A program made the translations under genes and the position numbers. A DNA stretch of 64,000 nt, taken from Alkalicoccobacillus porphyridii (GTDB lineage Bacteria; Bacillota; Bacilli; Bacillales; Bacillaceae_D). Positions 26,339-33,367 of the stretch are shown here, piece by piece; positions within the stretch are counted from its first letter, which is position 1; the number at the start of each line of letters is the position of its first letter. The stretch spans positions 124,001 through 188,000 of the forward strand of contig NZ_VLXZ01000003.1 in the NCBI RefSeq assembly GCF_007293315.1. Direction: 5' to 3'. A model generated the notes under the pieces. The model saw only the letters and a list, made by a program, of their open reading frames with translations, did not search any database and was not told where the DNA came from.

Positions 26339-27295
26339 ATGATACATAAACAGCTGTCATTACTAGGCATCACACTCGCAGCTTTGCTTTTTGTGAGCGC
26401 ATGCAATTCGAATTCAGAGAATACTCAGGGAGACGAGCAAGCAGAAACAAAAACATTTCAATCCGTTAGTGGCGATGTTGAGATTCCCGCTAAGTCAGAA
26501 CGAATTGTCACAGACATTTATGCTGGTGAGTTCCTTTCCGTTGGTGCGAATGTAGTCGGTGCCGGTTCTTGGATCTTCGGTAACCCAACACTTAAAGAGC
26601 AGCTATCAGAAGTAACAGATATTGGTGATCCTGTAAATGTAGAAAGTGTTCTTGAGCTCGATCCTGATCTTATTGTAGTGATGTCGGACGAGCATTATGA
26701 AGAGCTTTCGCAAATTGCGCCAACCATCGTGATCCCCTATAACACAACAACAAATATTCAGGATACAGTAGAGATGTTTGGCGAACTTGCTGGAGCCCAA
26801 GAGCAAGCAGCGAATTTCATTCAAGACTTTGAAGAAAAAGCAGCACAAGCAAAAGAGGAGATCTCTGGCGTCATAGCAAAAGACGCAACAGTAGGCATCT
26901 ATGAGATAACAGACACAGGATCATTCTGGGTCTTTACTGACAATGGTGGACGAGGCGGACAAGCGCTCTACAATGCTCTGGATTTAGATGCACCAGAGAT
27001 TATTCAATCAGAGATTATAGACACGGGCGAAGTGAAAGAGCTTTCGCTAGAAGTTGTACCTGATTTTGCGGCCGACTATATGTTTATCACAGACTATAAC
27101 CCTGATGGTACGAGCGACAGCCTCGACACGATGGAAAGCTCAGCCATCTGGCAGGATCTAGATGCTGTTCAAAACAATCGTGTGTTTATTAATGACTTTG
27201 ACACGTTTTATCCGTATGACCCGATTTCCGTCTCACATCAAATTGATTTGTTTGTAAAGATGATTCAGGAGCGTTCGGAGGAGAATGGAGAATAA
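26339..27295 (+). CDS. Iron-siderophore ABC transporter substrate-binding lipoprotein
   Basis: This 318-residue class-III binding protein has the lipobox FVSACNS with Cys at about residue 22. The body fits siderophore receptors: 'SGDVEIPAKSERIVTD', a long interlobe helix, 'ELDPDLIVVMSDEHYEEL', 'APTIVIPYNT' and 'WQDLDAVQNNRVFINDFDTFYPYDPISVSHQIDLFVKMI'. GGAGG precedes the ATG by 10 bases. A Fur box upstream supports an iron role. No permease or ATPase gene follows, so it must use a transporter encoded elsewhere, as FeuA/YfiY-type orphans do in Bacilli. The siderophore is unknown. Confidence 0.9.
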   Translation: MIHKQLSLLGITLAALLFVSACNSNSENTQGDEQAETKTFQSVSGDVEIPAKSERIVTDIYAGEFLSVGANVVGAGSWIFGNPTLKEQLSEVTDIGDPVNVESVLELDPDLIVVMSDEHYEELSQIAPTIVIPYNTTTNIQDTVEMFGELAGAQEQAANFIQDFEEKAAQAKEEISGVIAKDATVGIYEITDTGSFWVFTDNGGRGGQALYNALDLDAPEIIQSEIIDTGEVKELSLEVVPDFAADYMFITDYNPDGTSDSLDTMESSAIWQDLDAVQNNRVFINDFDTFYPYDPISVSHQIDLFVKMIQERSEENGE

Positions 27296-27457
27296 TCCAT
27301 ATTAAAGTTAGCACCAGGAATTAAAGGGAACGTGCACCTCGCCAAAGAGATAGTACAAATAGCTGATGATATTCGCGCTTCTGTACATTGTTCATTGAAT
27401 ATTGTATGGTTAAATCACTAAATTCCATGAACAATCAATGCTTAGGATGTGTGAACG

Positions 27458-28165
27458 ATGCGAATTAATAAATTCATTAGTGAAACGGGAAAATCTTCAA
27501 GACGCGGGGCCGATAAGCTTATTAACAGTGGACGCGTTACGATAAATGGAAAAGTCGCCAAACTAGGCGATCAAGTAAACCCTGGTGATCATGTAGTGGT
27601 GAACGGTGAGACGATTAATATCGTCAAAAACAATGTTTATATTGCCTTAAATAAACCCGTTGGTATCACGAGTACATCAGAGAAAAAGGTAAAAGGAAAT
27701 ATTATTGACCTGGTTAATCATCCACTCAAAATTAATCATGTGGGCCGTCTCGATAAGGATTCTGAAGGATTAATTCTACTTACCAATGATGGGGATATAG
27801 TCAATGAAATTCTTCGTGCCGAAAATCGCCACGAAAAAGAGTACATCGTCTCTGTTGATAAACCAATCACTCCTGAGTTTCTTAAGAATATGTCAGAGGG
27901 TGTGCGTATCCTTGATACCAGAACACTTCCATGTAAGGTGACTCAGCTTTCAAAATTCGAATTTGAAATTATCCTAACGCAAGGCTTAAATCGGCAAATC
28001 CGAAGAATGTGCGAAACATTAGGCTACGAAGTCTTTCGCCTACAACGAACACGAATTATGAACATCCATCTCAAGAACCTGCCCGTTGGCCAATGGCGCG
28101 ATCTTACAAAAAAGGAACGAACACAGCTTTTTAAAGAATTGGACTACGAACCAAGAGAGTGGTAG
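27458..28165 (+). CDS. rluF: 23S rRNA pseudouridine synthase (RluF/RsuA family)
   Basis: This 235-residue enzyme has an N-terminal S4 RNA-binding domain ('MRINKFISETGKSSRRGADKLINSGRVTINGK') and then the pseudouridine synthase fold. 'HVGRLDKDSEGLILLTNDG' holds the catalytic Asp at about residue 105, and 'LNRQIRRMCETLGYEVFRLQRTRIMNI' is the conserved C-terminal motif. The pattern and length fit RluF, which modifies U2604 of 23S rRNA; RsuA-type activity on 16S rRNA is the alternative. It is a single gene with a good terminator. It has no functional link to its neighbours. Confidence 0.88.
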   Translation: MRINKFISETGKSSRRGADKLINSGRVTINGKVAKLGDQVNPGDHVVVNGETINIVKNNVYIALNKPVGITSTSEKKVKGNIIDLVNHPLKINHVGRLDKDSEGLILLTNDGDIVNEILRAENRHEKEYIVSVDKPITPEFLKNMSEGVRILDTRTLPCKVTQLSKFEFEIILTQGLNRQIRRMCETLGYEVFRLQRTRIMNIHLKNLPVGQWRDLTKKERTQLFKELDYEPREW

Positions 28166-28168
28166 ATC

Positions 28169-28207
28169 AATAAGCCCCACTTCCAGAGGGAGAAGGGGCT
28201 TATTTTT
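28169..28207 (+). terminator. Terminator of rluF
   Basis: AATAAGCCCC and GGGGCTTATTTTT form a stem 3 bases after the stop codon. Confidence 0.9.
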
Positions 28208-28292
28208 CTCGTGGGCAGCGCGGATATACCGACTGCGTCCAAGTTTATGTGTAAATAAAGTCTGGAAGTTTTAGGACAGAGGGTTGCTCATG

Positions 28293-28397
28293 ATTTATTT
28301 CTTCGTCTGTCGCTCCCAAAATTGGGGGCACGCTTACCGCGGGAAGGTAATGAGCTAACCCGACTACGTCGATTTATCTCATTGAATCTTTTTATCG
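28293..28397 (+). repeat. Type-2 hairpin repeat, copy ii
   Basis: It runs from TTTCTTCGTCTGTCGCTCCC through TTACCGCGGGAAGGTAATGA and a GAGCTAAcccGAC/GTCgatTTATCTC hairpin to the edge of type-1 copy E, which starts four bases later. Confidence 0.85.
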
Positions 28398-28401
28398 AAG
28401 C

Positions 28402-28655
28402 CACTGAAAAAGAAGCTTTATATATGATAGTAAGTCTTCCCTCAAACAAAAATTGCGTTCATTTCCTTAGATAGGAATGTTGGCTTGATCGGGAACAAGA
28501 GCGGAAGGAGAAAACGTAGACTCCTACGGAAAAGAACGCGTCTGAAGACATTGAAGTGGCGCACTTCCACTTCAAGGGCTGAGGCCGTTCCCGTGGAAAG
28601 CGAAGTTTTCTCCTGTAGCGGTGCATGAGCTCATTTCTAAATGACTTTTTCAGTG
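28402..28655 (-). repeat. Type-1 interspersed repeat, copy E (full length)
   Basis: It is bounded by CACTGAAAAAG and CTTTTTCAGTG as perfect terminal inverted repeats, 254 bp long. Its core and outer stems are the same as in copy C. The 28166-28783 gap therefore holds a terminator, two repeats and a promoter module, without a gene. Confidence 0.9.
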
Positions 28656-28674
28656 ACGGCCTTTTCCCCCGCAA

Positions 28675-28750
28675 GTGTCGGCCATCCTATTTTGTCCGCT
28701 TGTTTTAGGGTTGGCATCAGTATGACTATGTATAAAATAATAAAGACTTG
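28675..28750 (+). repeat. Promoter-associated type-3 repeat, copy 1
   Basis: GTGTCGGCC-TCC-TTT-GTCCGCTTGTTT ... TCAGTATG ... GACTT.ACC is shared with 30773-30849. Both copies end about 25-35 bases before a start codon, here that of the GNAT gene. Confidence 0.6.
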
Positions 28751-28783
28751 ACCCACATACCTATTTTGATAAGGAGAGTTACT

Positions 28784-29338
28784 ATGAAACGAATTCCATT
28801 AAAAATGGTGAGAGCAAATACGTTAGAGATTCCTCAATATGCACTTCCTGCCGGGTTTACAATAAAACCATATGTGCCAGGTGATGAGCAGCATTGGGCA
28901 AGAATTGAAACGAGTGTAGGAGAATTTAAAAATGAAGAAGCAGCACTAGAACGTTTCCAAAAAGAATTCGCTCCGTATAAGGATGAAATGGAGAAGCGTT
29001 GTCTTTTTATTGAAAACGACCAGGGGGAGTACATTGCCACAACTACTGCGTGGTATGGCGACTTAAAAGGCGACGGTGAAATTTCAGGTAGAATTCATTG
29101 GGTTGGTGTGGATCCAAGATATCAAGGGAAGAAACTAGCCAAGCCCTTATTAAGTGCAGCAATGAATATACTCGCTCAGATTCACTCCAAAGCCTATCTC
29201 ACGTCTCAAACAACAAGCTATCAAGCCATTAATATGTATTTAAATTATGGTTTTAAGCCGTATCTTACTGAAGAAAGTTGCGAGGAAGCGTGGAGCTTAA
29301 TGGAGAGTACTTTAGATCGAGTGATCCCTCATAAATAG
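28784..29338 (+). CDS. GNAT family N-acetyltransferase
   Basis: This 184-residue protein has an acetyl-CoA binding motif A in 'GRIHWVGVDPRYQGKKLAKPLLSAAMNIL' at about residues 98-126, with the Q/R-x-x-G/K-x-x loop, followed by 'AYLTSQTTSYQAINMYLNYGFKPYL', the typical GNAT C-terminal block. It would transfer an acetyl group to an amine of a small molecule or protein; the substrate is unknown. AGGAG lies 7 bases before ATG 28784; the frame upstream (from 28748) lacks a ribosome binding site. It is a single gene that shares a promoter-region repeat with the DMT transporter gene at 30873. Confidence 0.85.
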   Translation: MKRIPLKMVRANTLEIPQYALPAGFTIKPYVPGDEQHWARIETSVGEFKNEEAALERFQKEFAPYKDEMEKRCLFIENDQGEYIATTTAWYGDLKGDGEISGRIHWVGVDPRYQGKKLAKPLLSAAMNILAQIHSKAYLTSQTTSYQAINMYLNYGFKPYLTEESCEEAWSLMESTLDRVIPHK

Positions 29339-29357
29339 TAATCTAGATTTCGCAGGC

Positions 29358-29423
29358 GGCTGGTGAGCCTCCTTGTGCTGACGCACTGAGGTGTCTCACC
29401 TAGGCCAAGACCCACAAGTCTTC
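29358..29423. other. Structured intergenic element (two hairpins) between convergent genes
   Basis: The main stem is GGTGAG / CTCACC (29362-29367 with 29395-29400), extended inward by CCTC / GAGG and GTGC / GCAC around a TGAC loop and outward by GGC / GCC. A second small hairpin AAGAC-ccacaa-GTCTT follows at 29408-29423. There is no T tract, so it is not a standard terminator. It could be an RNA element or a repeat. Confidence 0.5.
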
Positions 29424-29462
29424 GTGCATTCCCTATGCTGGTTGCTTCCGTTGCTTTTTCAC

Positions 29463-30473
29463 TTAGTTAAACCCCTTGACGACAATCTTACCAATCATCT
29501 TTCCACTTTCTACTTTGGCGTGGGCTTCTTTTATGGTTTTTGCTTCAATGGGTGATAGGGTTTCGGTTAAAGTGGCCTGCAGATGCCCTTCTTCAAATAG
29601 CTGACTAACCTGGTTTAATAGGTACTGTTGCTGGCTCATATCCTCCGTTTTATACATCGGTCGGGTGAACATGAATTCCCAAACAAATGTCACGCTTTTG
29701 CTTTGCAGTACATTCAAATCCAGCAGCTCTGGACTCTCTACAATGGAACAAATCTGGCCTTGAGGTTTAATGATTTCTCCCATTGCTTGCCAATGCTGTT
29801 CCGTACTATTCAAACAGAGGATGTAATCTACCTCTTCCTGCAATTGTTCCTTAAGGGACTCATGGTGGTTAATCACATTGTCTGCTCCTAGCTTCTGCAC
29901 CCATGTTGTGGTTTCCTCACGAGAGGCTGTAGCAGTCACTCTGAGACCCGCTAGCTTAGCTAACTGAATCGCGATGGAACCCACTCCTCCTGCGCCTCCG
30001 ATGATTAATAGATGCTTCTGCTTATTCTCTTCCTTAGCTTCTAACTTCACATCAAAACGCTCAAATAACGCTTCCCAGGCAGTGATTGTCGTTAGTGGTA
30101 AGGCAGCTGCTTTGGCAAAATCAAGAGAGCTTGGCTTTTTGCCAACAATCCGTTCATCCACAAGCTGATATTCACTATTGGAGCCTGGGCGTGTAATACT
30201 GCCTGCATAGTACACTTCATCTCCGACCTTGTAATCGCTAACCTCATCGCCAACTTCCACCACAATCCCACTCGCATCCCAGCCAAGAATACGCGGCTCC
30301 TCCTCTACCTGATCCTTTGGAGCTCTTACTTTTGTATCAACTGGATTAATTGAAACGGCACGAACGTTTACAAGAAGATCTCGTCCGGTTGGCACTGGCT
30401 TTGGAATCTCTACGTTTAAGAAACTCTCCTCATGTTCAATCGGTAAATATTTTTTCAAACCAACTGCTTTCAT
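29463..30473 (-). CDS. Zinc-type alcohol dehydrogenase-like / quinone oxidoreductase (MDR family)
   Basis: This medium-chain dehydrogenase/reductase has 336 residues. An N-terminal GroES-like domain ('VNVRAVSINPVDTKVRAP', 'ILGWDASGIVVEVGDEVSDYKVGDEVYYAG') precedes a Rossmann domain with 'LLIIGGAGGVGSIAIQLAKLAGLRVTATAS' at about residues 157-186. It lacks the structural-zinc cysteine cluster, as in the NADPH:quinone reductase branch and ZADH-like Bacillus proteins. It would reduce quinones or enones with NADPH. It is a single gene with no obvious terminator other than the hairpin element downstream. Confidence 0.87.
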   Translation of the reverse strand: MKAVGLKKYLPIEHEESFLNVEIPKPVPTGRDLLVNVRAVSINPVDTKVRAPKDQVEEEPRILGWDASGIVVEVGDEVSDYKVGDEVYYAGSITRPGSNSEYQLVDERIVGKKPSSLDFAKAAALPLTTITAWEALFERFDVKLEAKEENKQKHLLIIGGAGGVGSIAIQLAKLAGLRVTATASREETTTWVQKLGADNVINHHESLKEQLQEEVDYILCLNSTEQHWQAMGEIIKPQGQICSIVESPELLDLNVLQSKSVTFVWEFMFTRPMYKTEDMSQQQYLLNQVSQLFEEGHLQATLTETLSPIEAKTIKEAHAKVESGKMIGKIVVKGFN

Positions 30474-30661
30474 GGTTTCTACTCCTTTTCTTTATCCTGT
30501 TCACCTTCTTCCCTATTGCAAAGGGTACTTAAACGTTTAAAATGCCCCAGTCGGTGCCTCCATGTTCACATAACTCTAATAGACGAGCATATACTTGTAC
30601 AAAATCTTTTTCGATTGAGTTAAACTTCCACTAATGTAAAGAGATAGAGGACGGCTAATGG

Positions 30662-30766
30662 TTTAGTTCTTCGACTGCCGCTCCCGAAAATGGGGGGGCA
30701 CGCTTACCGCGGGAAGGTAATGAGCTAACTCGACTACGTTGATTTAGCTCATTGAACCTTTTCGTC
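30662..30766 (+). repeat. Type-2 hairpin repeat, copy iii
   Basis: TTCTTCGACTGCCGCTCCCG...TTACCGCGGGAAGGTAATGA is followed by the stem GAGCTAAcTCgAC / GTtgAttTAGCTC and ATTGAACCTTTTCGTC. It is the most regular copy. It lies in the 400-bp gap before the DMT gene and, unlike copy ii, has no type-1 element beside it. Confidence 0.88.
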
Positions 30767-30772
30767 CCTCAG

Positions 30773-30849
30773 GTGTCGGCCCTCCATTTTCGTCCGCTTG
30801 TTTAGATAGATATTAACGTCAGTATGTACACAATCAAAAGGACTTCACC
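30773..30849 (+). repeat. Promoter-associated type-3 repeat, copy 2
   Basis: It is homologous to 28675-28750 (GTGTCGGCC, GTCCGCTTGTTT, TCAGTATG, GACTT.ACC) and lies just before the DMT transporter start, directly after a type-2 repeat. Confidence 0.6.
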
Positions 30850-30872
30850 TTTTTTTCGGAAAGGAGTCATCT

Positions 30873-31769
30873 ATGAATACTGCTAACCCCTCAGTGGCTG
30901 CCTCTATGTATGCCTTTCTTTCTATTAGCTTTTGGGGTGTGTCTTTTGTATCTACTAAAGCTGTGCTTGGGGTGCTGGATCCTCTTTCATTATTGGTTCT
31001 ACGTTTTGGAATTGGCGCGTTATTTCTTTTCTTATTATTGTTCGTTCAGCGAGCCCACTTGCGTCTTCGTTTGGCATATGTGCCTCATCTTCTTATCCTT
31101 GGTGTATTAGGGGTGTTTGTTCACCAATTAATTCAAGCAACTGCTCTTTTAACGATAGATGCTGCAAATGCGGGCTGGATGATTTCTTTTTCCCCGATTT
31201 TCACTGTCGCTTTGTCCATTCTCTTTTTGCATGAACGTGTGTCTGTATTTAAAATCGGTGGGATGATGATGGCAGTGATCGGCGTTCTTTTCATAACATC
31301 ATCTGGACCCTCGCATACATTATCTTTCTCGCTTAACATTGGATACTTACTCATGCTCCTTAGTACATTAAATTGGGCCGTGTATTCTATCCTTCTCAAA
31401 AAGCTTTATATCCCCATGCCTTCCATCGTGATTACCTTTTATATGTGCTTGATTGGTTTTCTACTCACTCTACCCTTTATGATTCGACAGAAGGGGTGGG
31501 AGGCTCTGCCCTTGCTTTCGCAGGCTGAGTGGGCTCATCTTTTGTTCTTAGGTGTATTTGTTTCAGGCATTGCCTACTGGTTTTGGGCAAAGGCCTTAGA
31601 GGTCATGGAGGCTTCAAGAGTCTCTTCGTTTCTGTATTTAGAGCCACTTACCACACTGATTGCCGCTATAGTTTTGTTACACGAGCATATTTCACTCATA
31701 AGTGTACTTGGGGGTCTCATAATTATAGGAGGAGTAGTGTTAGTCAATCGGTCCAACCCAGCAAAGTGA
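30873..31769 (+). CDS. DMT superfamily (EamA) transporter
   Basis: This ten-helix membrane protein of 298 residues is made of two EamA repeats. The first has 'SISFWGVSFVSTKAVLGVLDPLSLLVLRFGIGALFLF' and 'NAGWMISFSPIFTVALSILFLHERVSVFKIGGMMMAVIGV'; the second ends 'ASRVSSFLYLEPLTTLIAAIVLLHEHISLISVLGGLIIIGGVVLV'. The family exports amino acids, nucleosides or other metabolites. AAAGGAG lies 7 bases before the ATG. The cysteine dioxygenase gene starts 13 bases after its stop, so the two form an operon; cysteine or a related thiol is a plausible exported solute, by inference only. Confidence 0.9.
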   Translation: MNTANPSVAASMYAFLSISFWGVSFVSTKAVLGVLDPLSLLVLRFGIGALFLFLLLFVQRAHLRLRLAYVPHLLILGVLGVFVHQLIQATALLTIDAANAGWMISFSPIFTVALSILFLHERVSVFKIGGMMMAVIGVLFITSSGPSHTLSFSLNIGYLLMLLSTLNWAVYSILLKKLYIPMPSIVITFYMCLIGFLLTLPFMIRQKGWEALPLLSQAEWAHLLFLGVFVSGIAYWFWAKALEVMEASRVSSFLYLEPLTTLIAAIVLLHEHISLISVLGGLIIIGGVVLVNRSNPAK

Positions 31770-31782
31770 TAAGGAGGCTGGC

Positions 31783-32376
31783 ATGACTTATCTTGAGCGA
31801 GTAAAGCTTCACTTACAGCCATTGGCATCTCCCAGTCCACAAGATATGCGACGTGCTCTGATTTCTTTAAATACCAAGCTTGAAGAACTTCTACCCTTTT
31901 TACATTCAACTGATAAAAAACCATACTATCGCAGACTGCTTTTTCAAAATGAGGAGGTTGAGCTCCTAGTTATGAATTGGTCTCAATTATCCTGTTCACC
32001 ACACGATCACGGGGATTCCCAAGGGTGGATCCAAGTCATCAGTGGTTCAACCATTAATACGATATACTCGTGCAAACATGGTGAACTGCCAGAAGCCCTC
32101 TTCTCGAGAAAAGAGCAGAATGGATCTATATTTTATGCACCTAAAGCAGGTATTCACCGGATGAAAGCAAATGGAGGGCATGATTTAGTCACCCTGCATC
32201 TCTACTCCCCGCCCATTCAGAATATGAAGGTGTATGACCTAAAAGCGTGTGCGGCTTGTATCGTTTCGGATGAATGCGGAGCGTGGTGGCCAGAGGAACA
32301 GCATCAGAAAATAAAAGAAATGAAGCTAAAAAAGCCCGGTGCCCAGCCACTCGAAAAGCCAAAACAAAAACGGTAA
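31783..32376 (+). CDS. Cysteine dioxygenase family protein (cupin)
   Basis: This 197-residue cupin carries the family motif 'CSPHDHGDSQGWIQVISG' near residues 68-85, giving two iron-binding His, and a later 'GGHDLVTLHLYSPPI', giving the third His and the conserved Tyr. The position corresponding to the mammalian cross-linked Cys is Gly, as in bacterial enzymes. It would oxidise cysteine (or 3-mercaptopropionate) to the sulfinate with O2. AAGGAGG lies before the ATG. It is in an operon with a DMT transporter gene. The last 51 bases overlap the convergent AEC transporter gene. The basic C-terminal tail (about 20 residues) falls in that overlap. Confidence 0.85.
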   Translation: MTYLERVKLHLQPLASPSPQDMRRALISLNTKLEELLPFLHSTDKKPYYRRLLFQNEEVELLVMNWSQLSCSPHDHGDSQGWIQVISGSTINTIYSCKHGELPEALFSRKEQNGSIFYAPKAGIHRMKANGGHDLVTLHLYSPPIQNMKVYDLKACAACIVSDECGAWWPEEQHQKIKEMKLKKPGAQPLEKPKQKR

Positions 32377-33246
32377 GGTCACTGATGCAAAAAGTGTAGA
32401 CACAAGAACTGAGACGGTAGCAAGCTTAACGTCTCCACCATATTTTTCTGCAAACAAACTAATGGTTGGAGCACAAGGTGTAGCTGATAACAACACAGCA
32501 ACTAAAAGCCAATCAAGTGGCAGATGAAGGAAGAGGACGGGTAGAAATAAGGCAGCTGGTAGCACAAGCAGTCTTAGCAACGTAATGAGCCACACCAAGC
32601 CAGATCCCAAATATTGTTTTAAGTCATTTTTTGAAATAGAAGCGGTAAAACAACCAATCACAATCATCGACAGTGGCACCGTCATCTCGCCAACACTACT
32701 TAATGCGTTATTTAATGTGGCTGGCATCGAGATAGGAAGAAAAAATAAACAAAGTCCTACTAATGTGGCTACAAAACCAGGATTTCCCCAGATAGTAGAG
32801 AGCTTCATTCCTTCTTTCCCCTGACACATCAACCATATTCCATATGTCCAAATTAGAATAAAGTACACAAGATTAAATACAACCGCTATAAATAAAAACT
32901 CTGGCCCAACTAAATGTGATACCACCGCCACACCAATGAATCCTTGGTTACCAAATAAAAGTAAGCTCTGATACACTCCCGAGGTAAAAGGGTTGAGATT
33001 TAACATAACGGAGGACCATTTGGCAATACATGCTGTACCGGCTAGAAAATAAATAGATAAGAGGATGAGTAGACCAACCCCTTTTCCAAGGCTTGAATCA
33101 AACGGTACATCCATGGAGGTCACAATCAAACAAGGGAGCGTCACGTATAGTAAAAGATTAGTTAATACTGGCCTACCCACTGATGGAATCCAGCCAATCC
33201 AATAAGCCACCAAGCCAACAAAAAACATAAGGTATAGCTCAAGCAA
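32326..33246 (-). CDS. AEC family transporter
   Basis: This about ten-helix membrane permease has 306 residues. 'LTNLLLYVTLPCLIVTSMDV' and 'FGNQGFIGVAVVSHLVG' correspond to the conserved broken-helix regions of AEC carriers, and 'VAVLLSATPCAPTISLFAEKYGGD' to the second-half signature. The substrate is unknown. The start is TTG with GGTGGGG about 7 bases upstream; an ATG at codon 7 lacks a ribosome binding site. Its 3' end overlaps the cysteine dioxygenase gene on the other strand by 51 bases. It is distinct from the AEC gene at 12745. Confidence 0.82.
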   Translation of the reverse strand: MLELYLMFFVGLVAYWIGWIPSVGRPVLTNLLLYVTLPCLIVTSMDVPFDSSLGKGVGLLILLSIYFLAGTACIAKWSSVMLNLNPFTSGVYQSLLLFGNQGFIGVAVVSHLVGPEFLFIAVVFNLVYFILIWTYGIWLMCQGKEGMKLSTIWGNPGFVATLVGLCLFFLPISMPATLNNALSSVGEMTVPLSMIVIGCFTASISKNDLKQYLGSGLVWLITLLRLLVLPAALFLPVLFLHLPLDWLLVAVLLSATPCAPTISLFAEKYGGDVKLATVSVLVSTLFASVTLPFLFWLFEWLGTGLF

Positions 33247-33316
33247 GTCTCATCCCCACCCTTATAGAATAATGGTTGAGGTATTTTATTCATGGGTAGA
33301 AAAATCGGCACAAAAT

Positions 33317-33367
33317 AAAAAAGCTTGTCGACCTTTCATTTAACGAAATGATGTCGACAAGCTTTTA
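33317..33367 (-). terminator. Terminator of the ABC exporter gene
   Basis: AAAAGCTTGTCGAC and GTCGACAAGCTTTT form a perfect 14-base stem with flanking T/A runs, right at the stop codon. Confidence 0.92.

Noticed and set aside
27390-27433. Inverted repeat TTGTTCAT / ATGAACAA before rluF as an attenuator
   Set aside because: The loop is about 27 bases, there is no T tract and no leader frame. The evidence is too weak.
3122-28655. Insertion sequence or transposon
   Set aside because: The type-1 repeats have terminal inverted repeats like a MITE, but there is no transposase gene in the window and no clear target-site duplication at the five copies. They are therefore listed only as repeats.
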